Assembly: GCA_030372985.1 (NCBI GenBank)
Contig: JAUCQB010000063.1
Location: 1 to 44,137, forward strand
Reading direction: 5' to 3'
Source of the DNA: Phycisphaerae bacterium
GTDB taxonomy: Bacteria; Planctomycetota; Phycisphaerae; UBA1845; PWPN01
Length of the DNA stretch: 44,137 nt
How positions within the stretch are numbered: the stretch's first letter is position 1; each line of letters opens with the position of its first letter. A model generated the notes under the pieces. The model was not told the origin of the DNA and did no database searches. It worked only from the letters and a program-made list of their open reading frames with translations. This document shows positions 1 to 9,070 of the stretch, piece by piece. The translations under genes and the position numbers were made by a program.

Positions 1-463
1 AGAAGACAAATGCATGCTTCACTCAAACCGGATTTGATGGATAGGCGATGAGATCATCTGAATTGTCGGGTTCGGTGCGAAGATGATTGAGCACAGAGAT
101 AACGCAGATCGCTTTCTCTGTTTCCTCCGTTGCCTCCTGTTCAAAACCCGGCTCCCGTTGGTGGTGGTTCGCCAGAGTCGTGAAGGCAACCCGCACGTTG
201 GCGGTCGGGGTTCTGGAAGCGGCCCCTTCCTTACCAACTTTTTGCATCAAGCGTCTTGCCGGGCTGGCTAAAGCCAGCCACGAAGAGAAGATAAGAGAAA
301 ACGAGTGGTCGCTCAAAACCGGCCCTACAAGGGCCGGCCTATCAGCCCGCCTTCGGCGGGTAAGCCCCGTCAAACGGGGATGAACGTGAACGGCCCTGCT
401 GGCAATCTGACCTGCTTGATGCAAAAGGTTATTATGGTCGGGGTTCTGAAAGAGGGCGACAAC
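1..463. other. Gene-free left edge with repeats and hairpins
   Basis: I see no convincing gene here; the open frames are rich in Pro/Arg/Ser and overlap repeats. At about 87-170 lies a degenerate purine-rich repeat (on the minus strand an AGGAGGCAACGGAGGAAAC-type word) of a kind often scattered through planctomycete and other environmental genomes. The word GGTCGGGGTTCTG occurs near 205 and again near 436. TTTTGCATCAAG near 240 recurs inverted as CTTGATGCAAAA near 413. Three perfect hairpins follow one another at 319-379 and are listed separately. The region lies downstream of clpB. Confidence 0.6.
319..379. repeat. Three tandem perfect hairpins downstream of clpB
   Basis: Three consecutive perfect inverted repeats: CCGGCCC/GGGCCGG with loop TACAA (319-337), CCCGCC/GGCGGG with loop TTC (346-360) and CCCCGT/ACGGGG with loop CAA (365-379). 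They start 85 bases past the clpB stop codon on the minus strand. None is followed by a T run on either strand, so they are not classical intrinsic terminators. They could stabilise the clpB mRNA 3' end or be REP-like elements. Confidence 0.6.
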
Positions 464-3079
464 TCAACTCGCCTTCGCTGGGCTGACCGCAGTGAAGTTG
501 AACATCTCTCCGTCGGTGTCGATCTCGACTGCCTGGCCGTCGGTGAACTCGCCGGCCAGTAGACGCCGAGCCAGCGGGTTCTCAATCTCCTTCTGGATCA
601 TCCGCTTGAGCGGCCGGGCGCCGTAGACGGGGTCGTACCCGTCGCGGGCCAGTTGGGCCTTGGCCGCATCGGTCAATCGCACGGTGATCCGGCGGCCCGC
701 CAGGCGTTTGCGCAGCAGGTCTACCTGGATATCCACGATCCGGGCGAGATCCTCCTGCGTGAGGCGGTGGAAGATAATCGTTTCGTCGATGCGGTTCAGG
801 AACTCCGGACGGAAGTGCTGCTTCAGCTCCTCCCGCACGTGAGATTCGATTTCGACGTCGATGGCCTGGCTCTCGGCCATCTGCTGAATCATCGCACCGG
901 CGATGTTGCTGGTCATGACGATGATGGTATTGCGGAAATCGACGGTCCGCCCGTGACCGTCGGTCAGCCGCCCATCGTCGAGCACCTGCAGCAGCACGTT
1001 GAACACGTCGCGGTGGGCCTTCTCGATCTCGTCGAACAGCACCACGCAGTACGGACGCCGGTGGACGGCCTCGGTGAGCATGCCGCCTTCCTCGTAGCCC
1101 ACATACCCCGGCGGGGCCCCGATCAGGCGGGCGACCGCATGCTGCTCCATGAACTCGCTCATGTCGATGCGGACGAACGCGGCCTCAGCGTCGAACAGGA
1201 ACTCGGCCAGGGCCTTGCACAACTCCGTTTTGCCCACGCCCGTAGGCCCGAGGAACAGGAACGAGCCCACCGGCCGGTTCGGATCGCCGATGCCGGCGCG
1301 ACTTCGCCGAACGGCGTCGCTAACCGCACGGATCGCCTCCTCCTGCCCCACGACCCGACACGCCAGCCGTTCCTCCATGTTGAGAAGCTTCTCTTTCTCG
1401 CCCTCGAGCATTCGTGACACCGGCACGCCCGTCCATTTGCTCACCACCTCGGCGATCTCCTCGGCGGTGACTTCCTCGTGAACCAGCATGCCACCCTGCT
1501 CGCGGAGCCTGGCCATCTCTTCTTCCTGCTGCTTGATCGCCTGTTCCAGGTCGCGAATCTCGCCGTACTGAATGCGTGCGGCCCGCTCCCAGTCGCCCCG
1601 GCGCTGAGCGTCGGCCAGTTCCGTCTGCTTGGCGTCGATTTGTTCGCGCAGCGACTTGGTCCGCTTGAGCATCCCGACCTCTTTCTCCCAGCGAGCGGTC
1701 AACGATGCATTCTGCTCGTTCAGGTCGGCCAGTTGTCTTTCGACCTGATCGAGGTGTTTCTGCGAAGCCTTGTCCTTCTCCTTGCGAAGGGCCTCGCGCT
1801 CGATTTCGAGCTGCATGATCTTGCGTCGAATCTCGTCGAGTTCCGACGGCATCGAGTCATTCTCGATCCGCAGTCGCGAGGCCGCCTCGTCCACCAGGTC
1901 GATCGCCTTGTCCGGCAGGAAGCGGTCGGAGATGTAGCGGTGCGACAGCATCGCCGCCGCAACCAGTGCCGAGTCCTGGATTCGCACGCCGTGGTGGGCG
2001 TCATATCTCGGCTTGAGCCCGCGTAGTATCGCAATGGTATCCTCGACCGTCGGCTCGCTGACGTACAACGGCTGGAACCGGCGCTCCAGTGCGGCGTCCT
2101 TCTCGATGTGCTTGCGATACTCGTCCAGCGTGGTCGCGCCGATGCATCGCAGTTCGCCGCGGGCCAGTGCCGGCTTGAGCAGGTTGCCGGCGTCGATCGC
2201 GCCTTCGGCCCGCCCGGCCCCCACGATGGTGTGCATCTCGTCGATGAACAGGATGACCTCGCCGTCGCTCTGCACCACTTCGCGAATCACGGCCTTGAGT
2301 CGATCCTCGAATTCACCACGATATTTGGCTCCGGCGATCATCGCACCCAGATCCAGGGCGATGATCCGCTTGTTCTTCAGCACCGTCGGCACGTCGCCGT
2401 TGACCACGCGCAAGGCCAGTCCCTCGACGATGGCCGTCTTGCCCACCCCGGGCTCACCGATCAGCACCGGGTTGTTCTTTGTCCGGCGAGACAAAACCTG
2501 CATGATCCTGCGGATTTCCTCGTCGCGACCGATGACCGGATCGATCTTGCCCTTGCGTGCCAGTTCGACGAGATCACGGCCATACCGCTGCAAGGCCTGG
2601 TAGGTGTCCTCGGGGTTCTCGCTGTCCACCCGATGATGTCCGCGAACCTCCTTCATGGCCGAGAGAAGAACCTCACGCGTGGCGCCGGCGAGAGAGAGCA
2701 CCTCCTTGGCTTGTGAGTCAACATCCGCCAGGGCCAGCAGCAGGTGCTCGCATGAGACGTACTTATCCTTGAGCCGATCGGCCTCCTTCTGGGCCTCAGT
2801 GAAGACTCGCTGCATCTCGGGCGCGGGCACAATCTGCCCCCCGCTGACCCGTGGCCGTCGCGACAACTCGCTCTCGACGAGCTGGCGGACACGGCCGACA
2901 TGGACCCCGGCCTTCTCCAGAATCGGGGCGACAACGCCACCGCCGTTGGTGGCCCCCTCGTTGAGCAGAGCCAGCAACAGATGCAGCGGCTCGAACTGGG
3001 CGTGCCCAGCCTGGACGGCCCGCTCATGGGCATCCTGAAGAGCCTCAGCCGCTCGAACGGTGAGCTGCTCCTGACGCAT
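464..3079 (-). CDS. clpB: ClpB protein disaggregase (Hsp100)
   Basis: This is an 871-residue ATP-driven disaggregase that would work with DnaK/DnaJ/GrpE in the cytoplasm to rescue aggregated proteins. In order it has the double Clp N domain (residues about 5-145), AAA-1 with Walker [10 protein letters not shown] (208-216) and Walker B ILFIDE, the long coiled-coil middle domain (about 400-520) that separates ClpB from ClpA and ClpC, AAA-2 with Walker [10 protein letters not shown] near residue 610, and the C-terminal D2-small domain. The start at 3079 is chosen because GGGAGG lies 9 bases upstream and the Clp N fold begins at once; a longer frame up to 3247 adds 56 residues without homology. 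Length is typical of the family. It appears monocistronic. Upstream inverted repeats may be control sites. Confidence 0.95.
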   Translation of the reverse strand: MRQEQLTVRAAEALQDAHERAVQAGHAQFEPLHLLLALLNEGATNGGGVVAPILEKAGVHVGRVRQLVESELSRRPRVSGGQIVPAPEMQRVFTEAQKEADRLKDKYVSCEHLLLALADVDSQAKEVLSLAGATREVLLSAMKEVRGHHRVDSENPEDTYQALQRYGRDLVELARKGKIDPVIGRDEEIRRIMQVLSRRTKNNPVLIGEPGVGKTAIVEGLALRVVNGDVPTVLKNKRIIALDLGAMIAGAKYRGEFEDRLKAVIREVVQSDGEVILFIDEMHTIVGAGRAEGAIDAGNLLKPALARGELRCIGATTLDEYRKHIEKDAALERRFQPLYVSEPTVEDTIAILRGLKPRYDAHHGVRIQDSALVAAAMLSHRYISDRFLPDKAIDLVDEAASRLRIENDSMPSELDEIRRKIMQLEIEREALRKEKDKASQKHLDQVERQLADLNEQNASLTARWEKEVGMLKRTKSLREQIDAKQTELADAQRRGDWERAARIQYGEIRDLEQAIKQQEEEMARLREQGGMLVHEEVTAEEIAEVVSKWTGVPVSRMLEGEKEKLLNMEERLACRVVGQEEAIRAVSDAVRRSRAGIGDPNRPVGSFLFLGPTGVGKTELCKALAEFLFDAEAAFVRIDMSEFMEQHAVARLIGAPPGYVGYEEGGMLTEAVHRRPYCVVLFDEIEKAHRDVFNVLLQVLDDGRLTDGHGRTVDFRNTIIVMTSNIAGAMIQQMAESQAIDVEIESHVREELKQHFRPEFLNRIDETIIFHRLTQEDLARIVDIQVDLLRKRLAGRRITVRLTDAAKAQLARDGYDPVYGARPLKRMIQKEIENPLARRLLAGEFTDGQAVEIDTDGEMFNFTAVSPAKAS

Positions 3080-3137
3080 GGACAAATACCTCCCAATGCA
3101 GCTTGTCCTGCCACCAGAAGACTGGGAATGCAAAGCC

Positions 3138-3221
3138 CGTTCCAGGCGGAAAAGGGCCTGGAAACGCTGAAAACGCGGTTCTGGCACGAGCGGTTTCGCT
3201 GCCTGCCAAATTGGCATGGCA
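3138..3221 (-). promoter_or_regulatory. Inverted repeats upstream of clpB (candidate operator or leader hairpin)
   Basis: TTCCAGGC and GCCTGGAA form a perfect 8-bp inverted repeat with an 8-base spacer at 3140-3163, about 60 bases upstream of the clpB start. A second element at 3205-3215 is the palindrome GCCAAATTGGC, extended outwards by TGCC and GGCA. Neither is a CIRCE or HAIR element, the usual heat-shock repressor sites, and I find no good sigma-32-like promoter. Their position suggests control of clpB, but this is inference. Confidence 0.35.
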
Positions 3222-3270
3222 GTCGGAGGTTTAGCGATGAGGATCAAAGACTCGCGATGTCAACGGCCGA

Positions 3271-3984
3271 CTACATGCCGAGCATCGATAACCAGCTCGT
3301 GGGCAGGCCCATGGACTCGTACACCCAGTTGCGGACGAACGAGGTGACAAAAGACCCGCTGGCGTAAAGGATGGCATTCTGAGCCAGCGCGAACTCGCTG
3401 GCAAACGCTTCAGGGTACAAGTCGGTGGGCAGAAGCCCCCGCCCGTATTCGAGCACCCACACGCCGGTATCCGTCCGAAATTGTCGGGACTCAAAAGGAC
3501 CCAGCGAGACGCTATCACCGGGCCCCAGAATCGGCGGATTGAGTTCACCCGCCGTGTATGCCGTGAGGTCGCCGAATAACACATAATCGTAGACATCAAA
3601 GCCCGCGCTCGGCGCCATCGACCATTCGGTTCCGCCGGTGGCACCGGCCACGACCAGATACTCGTTCGCGTACAGGTAGAGCGCCCCAACCTGACCCGGC
3701 ACGCCTCCTCCGTTATTGATCACCCAGTTCAGCTCGGGCACGACGGGGTATCCTCGGTCCAGCAAGGCGTCATGAACCTGCTGCACCGCATCCTCACCCG
3801 AGGTCGCGGTGATCTGGCCGACGATCTCCTCGAGATCGGAAGGATCGAAGACATACCCGCGGGGCAGGAAGCCGCAACCGGCCGCCAGCGCACCCGTCAC
3901 GAACACAACCGCCCAGCCAGCACAGTTCCGACTCTTGAACACGTCATCCCCCATCCGGGCGGTCAGTCCGCCACCCGGGCCCAA
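3271..3984 (-). CDS. ERG2 / sigma-1-receptor-like lipoprotein
   Basis: This 237-residue protein (TTG start, AAGG 9 bases upstream; a shorter ATG start at 3954 has no ribosome site) has a short hydrophobic segment ending in lipobox LAAGC with Cys37, so it should be a lipoprotein. From Tyr44 on it resembles eukaryotic C8 sterol isomerase ERG2 and the sigma-1 receptor: YVFDPSDLEEI like the yeast ERG2 YMFDPKTLNEI region, then NWVINNGGG..GQ, NEYLVVAGATGGTE, an acidic DYVLFG segment and VLEYGRGLLPTDL like human MVEYGRGVIPSTL. By hand alignment Asp133 and Glu179 occupy the places of human Asp126 and Glu172, the ligand-pocket acids. It lies 25 bases after an SH3-domain periplasmic gene, probably in one operon. 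No sterol biosynthesis cluster is present, so substrate and activity are unknown. Confidence 0.75.
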   Translation of the reverse strand: MGPGGGLTARMGDDVFKSRNCAGWAVVFVTGALAAGCGFLPRGYVFDPSDLEEIVGQITATSGEDAVQQVHDALLDRGYPVVPELNWVINNGGGVPGQVGALYLYANEYLVVAGATGGTEWSMAPSAGFDVYDYVLFGDLTAYTAGELNPPILGPGDSVSLGPFESRQFRTDTGVWVLEYGRGLLPTDLYPEAFASEFALAQNAILYASGSFVTSFVRNWVYESMGLPTSWLSMLGM

Positions 3985-4009
3985 CGAATCTCGCCTTTCC
4001 GGAACAGCC

Positions 4010-5353
4010 TTACTTGGTGGTCACCGGCCCTGCGGGGCGAGTCATCACCCCGGCCGGCGGCGTCCCGCGGGCAGGTCGCTCGGCAATCCTGATCTGCCGA
4101 ACAAGGTAGACCGGCACCGGCATCGCCGCCGAGCTCAGCTTGCGAGCCTCAGCCTTGATCTCGACGTACTTCTCCAGGTAGTCCGATGGATTAATCGAAC
4201 TCCCCTCGGGAACCTCAATGTACGCCAGCGTCTTGGCCGGCGTGACCCCCGGCTCGACCACCCGCCATCGTTTGGCTCGACCGCCGGTGCCGTCAAAGAT
4301 GCCACTGACCCGAATCTCCCCGCGCACGTCAAGCCAGTCCGTCGGAAATTCCTCAATCCTCTTCTTCCGCAGTGCCTCGAGCCTGGCCCGCTCGGCATCC
4401 GCCTTGGCGACGGCCTCGCCCTTCAGCCTCCGCATCTCCTCCAGCGCCTTTGCCGCCTCGCTCAGACTGCGAATCTGCTTGAGCCGGGTCTCAGCGTACA
4501 GCTTGGCGACCTCATCCTCCGACTGGGCCGCCAGTGGCTCGAGGTCCTTGATGAACTGCTCGAAGTCTCGTTGGCTGGCGGGCTTGGCGGATTCGGCATC
4601 AATACCGGCCTCGATCTTCGAGATGGTCGCCCGATGCTGATCGTTCTTGGTGCTCAGCAGGTCGGGCTTGATCGGCTCCAGTCCGGTCGTCTTGATCACG
4701 TTCTCGCTCATCGACGGCTCGCTGCCCTTGGCCACCGGCCTCAACGCCGGCTCCTGGGCGGGCTTGCTGGTCGTGGCCCCGACCTGGGCGAGGTTCAGTG
4801 CGCCGGGCGGAATCCGCTCGCCGGTTGCGGGCTTGTCAGCGCCGGCCGCAGCACCGGGCCGGTCGACAAAATCACCATGGACCCACACAGTGGCTCCTTC
4901 AGGAGGTGATATCTTGTAGCACTTCGCGTCCGCCGTCTCGCCAAGAATCTGGACCTTCTCACCCTTCTTCAATTGCACCTGTTTGGCATACCGGCGCTCG
5001 TCAACCTCGCTGCCGGCATAGACCCACGCATCTCCGTTCAGCGTGCCGCTGCCGTCCTCGGCCTTCTCGACGTAGTTCTTGTCGATCACGCTGAAACAGC
5101 CCTTGGGAGGCAGAATCTCCACCCAGTTGAACGACTCCTGAACAATGGTAACCGTATCGCCACGATTCAGCTTCGTGACGACGTAGTAGTTCGTGTCCGA
5201 TCCGCTTCGGACGTTCACGTTGGTTCCCTTGATCTTGCCTTGGACCGCGCGGCCCGTCGCCGCCGGCTGTGTGGACTGTCCCAACGCCGAGGCCACCAGA
5301 CTTGCCGTGATGACCCAGGACATCCATGCCGCTCGTCGTGTGTGCAGGTTCAT
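4010..5353 (-). CDS. Periplasmic protein with two bacterial SH3 domains and a coiled coil
   Basis: This 447-residue exported protein starts at 5353, where GAGGAG lies 7 bases upstream; a longer frame exists but has no ribosome site. Residues 1-26 form a signal peptide (MNLHTRRAAW then a hydrophobic stretch ending ASALGQ). Two SH3b-like modules follow at about 40-105 (GTNVNVRSGSDTNYYVVTKL) and 110-170. The middle (about 250-340) is charged and helical, probably a coiled coil. The C-terminal part (about 345-430) is a beta-rich domain I do not recognise. SH3b domains usually bind cell-wall peptides, so a role at the envelope is likely. It is the first gene of a probable two-gene operon with the ERG2/sigma-1-like lipoprotein, driven by the promoter at 5495-5523. 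Confidence 0.8.
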   Translation of the reverse strand: MNLHTRRAAWMSWVITASLVASALGQSTQPAATGRAVQGKIKGTNVNVRSGSDTNYYVVTKLNRGDTVTIVQESFNWVEILPPKGCFSVIDKNYVEKAEDGSGTLNGDAWVYAGSEVDERRYAKQVQLKKGEKVQILGETADAKCYKISPPEGATVWVHGDFVDRPGAAAGADKPATGERIPPGALNLAQVGATTSKPAQEPALRPVAKGSEPSMSENVIKTTGLEPIKPDLLSTKNDQHRATISKIEAGIDAESAKPASQRDFEQFIKDLEPLAAQSEDEVAKLYAETRLKQIRSLSEAAKALEEMRRLKGEAVAKADAERARLEALRKKRIEEFPTDWLDVRGEIRVSGIFDGTGGRAKRWRVVEPGVTPAKTLAYIEVPEGSSINPSDYLEKYVEIKAEARKLSSAAMPVPVYLVRQIRIAERPARGTPPAGVMTRPAGPVTTK

Positions 5354-5908
5354 TGCACCGCTCCTCAATCCTTTGGATTCGTCACTCATTCCATGTCCGC
5401 GCCATCCCGACCTCCAACGGTCCGGACGTGCGGTTTGTTCCCGATGCGAACCGGCGAGCACGGCCACGCGCCGCCGCCAACGCCGCTGCTCTGCAAAGTA
5501 CATCTGTGGTTATCGGATGTCAACCAAAACCGGTCTGTCAGACCACCCCGCAAGCGGCACAAACAGGCCCCAGTCCACCACTTGCGTGCCGTCACCCACC
5601 CGCCAGGCAGTGCTGCCTCCCGCCCCCGCCGCCCGGGATCCACCGACACGCCTGCCACAGGAAGGACGCCCATGGCAGACCCCGACCTCTCCGCCTGCGG
5701 CGGTCAGACGTCTGCCTTCAAGAATCATCGGCGGAAAGGCCGTTTCCCCTGTACCCTGTCGGACCGAGTCTCCTTGTTGGCCAGGCATTAACCCGGGTGA
5801 AGGGCGTCAACGAACCCTGTATACTGCGCCGAAAGCCGGCAGACGAGGTGCCGCGGCCGACGCTCACCGACTTGGCCTGGCCAAGCCCTGACCAAGGCAA
5901 TGCAACGC
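5354..5908. other. Divergent intergenic region
   Basis: This separates the SH3 gene (-) from the aminotransferase gene (+). It holds the minus-strand promoter at 5495-5523. On the plus strand there is a good -10 TATACT at 5820-5825 without a convincing -35. A 39-codon frame at 5672-5791 has GGAAGG 7 bases before its ATG but no recognisable content, and I do not call it. Nothing else is seen. Confidence 0.5.
5495..5523 (-). promoter_or_regulatory. Sigma-70-type promoter for the SH3/ERG2-like operon
   Basis: On the minus strand TTGACA (5518-5523) and TACTTT (5495-5500) are separated by exactly 17 bases. The -35 is a perfect consensus. The predicted start of transcription near 5488 gives a leader of about 135 bases to the ATG at 5353. 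Confidence 0.6.
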
Positions 5909-6766
5909 ATGACCGAGAAGGTTTACCTGAACGGTGAAATCGTCGACCTGAGCAAGGCCGCAGTGACGGTCTCCAATCCCTCGCTGCTGCATGGTGTGGG
6001 TCTGTTTGAAACCCTCCGCGCCTATGACGGGCGAGCCTTTCTGCTCCAGCGGCACATCGAGCGGATGGCCAACTCCGCCAGGCATTTCGACATGCCCGTG
6101 CTGGAGATGATGGAGCACATTCCGGACGCGGTGGCCGCCGTTCTCGCCGCGAACAGAGTCAAGAACGCCCGCATTCGGTTCACCGTGATGCCACCCGGAG
6201 CTCAGGACGAAAACGAACGGCCCACCCTTTTGGTCGCGGCACAGGAAACCGCCGGCTATCCGACCGCCGTGTACGAACGGGGAATGACCGTCCACCTCAA
6301 CACCCGGTGGAGGCAATCCAATCTCGATCCGCTGGCCGGACACAAGACCACGAGCTATTTCTCCCGTCTGCTGGCCCTTCGAGCTGCACAAGCCGCCGGC
6401 TGCGGCGAGGCGTTGTGGTTCACGCCCGAAAACCGGCTTGCCCAGGGATGCATCAGTAACGTCTTCATCGTCAAGGAAGGCGGCCTTCGCACCCCACCGT
6501 TGGACACGCCGGTACTCCCCGGAATCACCCGCCAGTTGGCCATCGAGCTTGCGGCCCGGGCCGGCATCAAGGTGGAGCAGACCGCGCTGACCATCCGTGA
6601 CCTGCTCGACGCCGACGAGGTCTTTCTGACCAACGCCGTGATGGAGATCATGCCGGTGACACGGATCGAGCGAAAGGCTCTGGGTAACGAGAAACCGGGG
6701 CCAATCACCGGGCAGTTGCAGAAGGCCTACGTCGAGATGACCCGGCAACCCGGATCGACAAGCTGA
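5909..6766 (+). CDS. Class IV PLP-dependent aminotransferase
   Basis: This 285-residue enzyme belongs to fold-type IV PLP enzymes (branched-chain aminotransferase, D-amino acid aminotransferase, aminodeoxychorismate lyase). The hallmarks are the N-terminal YLNGEIV strand, HGVGLFETLR, the cofactor lysine in GHKTTSYF (Lys146 from this start), and the phosphate-binding region PVLPGITRQLAIELA. The residues that would decide between an IlvE-like or PabC-like substrate are not clear to me. An ATG 9 bases upstream is an alternative start; AAGG lies 11 bases before the chosen one. It ends 12 bases before surE, so the two are probably cotranscribed. Confidence 0.88.
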   Translation: MTEKVYLNGEIVDLSKAAVTVSNPSLLHGVGLFETLRAYDGRAFLLQRHIERMANSARHFDMPVLEMMEHIPDAVAAVLAANRVKNARIRFTVMPPGAQDENERPTLLVAAQETAGYPTAVYERGMTVHLNTRWRQSNLDPLAGHKTTSYFSRLLALRAAQAAGCGEALWFTPENRLAQGCISNVFIVKEGGLRTPPLDTPVLPGITRQLAIELAARAGIKVEQTALTIRDLLDADEVFLTNAVMEIMPVTRIERKALGNEKPGPITGQLQKAYVEMTRQPGSTS

Positions 6767-6778
6767 GGCGATGATACC

Positions 6779-7639
6779 TTGCGATTCCTGCTGACCAACG
6801 ACGACGGTTACGACGCCCCGGGCCTGCGAGCTCTGCATCAGGCCGTGCGAGGCTTGCCCGGTGTCGAGATCAGCGTGATCGCCCCGGCCGTCGCCCAGAG
6901 CGGCATGGGCCATTCAACAACCGAGAGCTTTACCTGCCGCGAGGCCCGTCTCGAAGGCATGGGACAGGTCATTGTGGCGGAGGGCACGCCGCCCGACTGC
7001 GTCCGGGCGGCACTGCATCTGCCCGGTCACCCGCGACCCGACTGGGTCCTCGCCGGCATCAACCGTGGGAGCAATCTCGGCGTGGATATCTTCTACTCCG
7101 GAACGGTTGCCGCCGCTCGCGAGGCGGCCATGCTGGGAGTGCCGGCCATTGCGATCTCGCAACTGGTCAAGCCCGCGATCCCTGATGACTGGCCCGGCTC
7201 AGCGCGTCTTGCCGCCGCGATCATCGCCGCCATCACCCTGCCTGGGCAAACGGCGCCGCCATCCGTAGACCAGGAAAGCTTCCAGATGGTCCGCAAGGCG
7301 CTGCTCAACGCCGCCCTCTCGGCCGTGCCCCTGTTCGCAGACCAGCCTGTCGCCCCCGTCCGCGCACGGATCGGCTCCTCCCATCGGCATCCCCAGGTCA
7401 TACCTTGCTGGAACGTGAATCTTCCCAGGCCTCCCGACAGCCGCCCGCCGCTCGGTGCCTGTGTCGCCCCGGTCAGTTCCGATCCGCCGGCTTTCAGCTT
7501 CACCCAGACCCGCGAAGGCAACAACGCCACGCTCCTGACCTGCGTCAGCCGATACCACGAACGCCGGGCCACCCCGGGCACCGACGTTGCACTGGCCTTC
7601 GCCGGGCACATCACCCTGAGTATTCTCCCACTTGGATGA
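6779..7639 (+). CDS. surE: 5'/3'-nucleotidase SurE
   Basis: This 286-residue metal-dependent phosphatase hydrolyses nucleoside monophosphates, and in many bacteria also 3'-nucleotides and short polyphosphates. It begins directly with the family signature FLLTNDDGYDAPG, giving metal ligands Asp8 and Asp9. QSGMGHS (Ser41) and GINRGSNLG (Asn95) supply the rest of the site, and YSGTVAAAREA is the conserved helix that follows. The start is TTG, the only start in this frame that keeps the first beta strand, with GAGG 10 bases upstream. It follows the aminotransferase by 12 bases. The C-terminal half is less conserved, as usual for SurE. Confidence 0.93.
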   Translation: MRFLLTNDDGYDAPGLRALHQAVRGLPGVEISVIAPAVAQSGMGHSTTESFTCREARLEGMGQVIVAEGTPPDCVRAALHLPGHPRPDWVLAGINRGSNLGVDIFYSGTVAAAREAAMLGVPAIAISQLVKPAIPDDWPGSARLAAAIIAAITLPGQTAPPSVDQESFQMVRKALLNAALSAVPLFADQPVAPVRARIGSSHRHPQVIPCWNVNLPRPPDSRPPLGACVAPVSSDPPAFSFTQTREGNNATLLTCVSRYHERRATPGTDVALAFAGHITLSILPLG

Positions 7640-7853
7640 GTCCGTCCAGCCAGCGGGCCCTTGCAGCCACCGGAACCGCTGTGTCCACGCAGAACAGGCC
7701 CCCAACAATTCGCCGTCCGAACGTCATATCCCTGGGCAGACCATATCCGCGAGTTGAAGCAGGTTGTTGCCGTGCAACGGCTCCGCCTGCCGTGAAGAGA
7801 GGAATCACCTGCTGTCGCAGACGCACAACACGGGTTTCCAGTGAATAACCGAT

Positions 7854-7882
7854 TTGACTTTACGGAATGTTTGGTTTATGTT
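7854..7882 (+). promoter_or_regulatory. Sigma-70-type promoter before the sigma-factor gene
   Basis: TTGACT (7854-7859) and TATGTT (7877-7882) are spaced by 17 bases, in a locally AT-rich patch unlike the surrounding GC-rich DNA. The predicted transcription start near 7890 is about 35 bases before the likely ATG of the sigma-like gene. Confidence 0.55.
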
Positions 7883-7926
7883 AGGTTTATACGACGGGGC
7901 TCATTGGCGAGATGGAGGGGACAATG

Positions 7927-9018
7927 ATGGGGGCTGGAGCGGGTGCTCCTATCGGGGCGGGGGCGGACTGTCGGTGTCGGGGAGCGGCAGGCAAACAGGC
8001 AGATATCAGGCAGCGCGGGGCTGGTCGGTGCGGGGTAGAGCCGCTGGTCGCGGCGAGAAAGTCCGGACCGGCAGCCCGGTCCGCTCGACGAGGACGACCC
8101 TCGCAAGCGGCCGGGCAGGGCCGACGGAAGACCCAACGATGCGTGGCCCTCGGCCGGCTGACGACGGCGCAGCAGGAGCTGGTCACTCGGAACATCGGGC
8201 TGGTCGGGCTGCACCTTCGCAACCGCGTCCCCACTCCCCGCCAACCGACGAGACTGCGCGAGCGCGCGGACTTGTTCCAGGTCGGCTGCATGGCACTGAT
8301 CCGGGCCGCCCGGAGGTACGACCCGGCCTTGCACGGCTCCTTTTCCGCTTATGCGCTGCCGCGCATCCGCGGTGCGATCTTTACGGCCGTCCACGAACAC
8401 TTCGCGACCATCCGCGTGCCGCGTGAGGTCATCGTGCGCCGGCGCAGGCAACTCGCACTCGACGGCCGGTCATCAATCCCCCGACCGCCGATCGTGCACC
8501 AGTGGCGCGATGAGGCGCACCTCGCTGCTCGCCTCAAGACGGCCGCCGATCCGCACGAGTCGACCGAGCCGACCATCCGCGCGTTGGCACGGCGTCGACT
8601 CGAGCGAGCGGTGCAGGCCGCTCTCGAAGACCTGCAATCCCGCAAGTGGCGGCGGCGGAACGCCTGCGAGGTGATGACTCGCATCGCCGCCGAACGCATT
8701 CTCGTAGCCCACACCGATCAACGAACGCCCACCCGCGAGCTATCAAGACTCCTGGGTATCTCTTCGGGCCGCATCAGCGAGTACGAGCATCTGCTCCTCG
8801 ATACCGTCAAGCAGCGTCTGGGGCGGGATGCCCAGGTTTCGCTGCTGCTGCAATTTGCCCGTGAAGATCCCGAAGGCATGGACGGCCCGATCACGAGCGA
8901 TCGTCGCGCGCAACTGCTACTCGCCGACACGAAGGCGTTCGACTTTCAGTTGGAGGCAATGGATCGGTCAAAGCGGGCTGAACTGCTTTACCGCCTCGTC
9001 GAGCAGTCCGGCGAGTAG
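7927..9018 (+). CDS. Divergent sigma-70 family RNA polymerase sigma factor
   Basis: This is a protein of about 363 residues. The central part (about residues 77-165) is a sigma region 2: LTTAQQELVTRNIGLV, ADLFQVGCMALIRAARRYDP, SFSAYALPRIRGAI and an IRVPRE end are the core-binding and -10 recognition helices. A charged linker rich in Arg follows, and near residue 275 the segment TRELSRLLGISSGRISEYE looks like the region 4 helix-turn-helix. The first 75 residues are Gly/Ala/Arg-rich without homology. The ATG used has GGAGGGG 6 bases upstream, but a GTG at 8143 would give a more typical sigma factor of about 290 residues. It has its own promoter; no anti-sigma gene is adjacent. Promoter targets cannot be told from sequence. 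Confidence 0.7.
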   Translation: MGAGAGAPIGAGADCRCRGAAGKQADIRQRGAGRCGVEPLVAARKSGPAARSARRGRPSQAAGQGRRKTQRCVALGRLTTAQQELVTRNIGLVGLHLRNRVPTPRQPTRLRERADLFQVGCMALIRAARRYDPALHGSFSAYALPRIRGAIFTAVHEHFATIRVPREVIVRRRRQLALDGRSSIPRPPIVHQWRDEAHLAARLKTAADPHESTEPTIRALARRRLERAVQAALEDLQSRKWRRRNACEVMTRIAAERILVAHTDQRTPTRELSRLLGISSGRISEYEHLLLDTVKQRLGRDAQVSLLLQFAREDPEGMDGPITSDRRAQLLLADTKAFDFQLEAMDRSKRAELLYRLVEQSGE

Positions 9019-9070
9019 CCGGACGACCTCATCCGCAAGCTCTACCGCGCAGCGATCGAGAAAGACCGTG

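Noticed and set aside
23..424. 133-codon open frame on the minus strand at the left edge
   Set aside because: It reads through the purine-rich repeat and GC hairpins, has no domain and no ribosome site.
653..2716. Several long plus-strand frames opposite clpB (e.g. 653-1417, 2108-2716)
   Set aside because: They mirror the ClpB codons on the other strand; content is His/Arg/Val-rich without motifs.
3080..3247. 56-residue N-terminal extension of ClpB
   Set aside because: No homology, and the inner ATG at 3079 has a strong GGGAGG at the right distance.
5672..5791. 39-codon frame with a GGAAGG site before its ATG
   Set aside because: Too short and without recognisable features; kept only as a remark in the intergenic entry.
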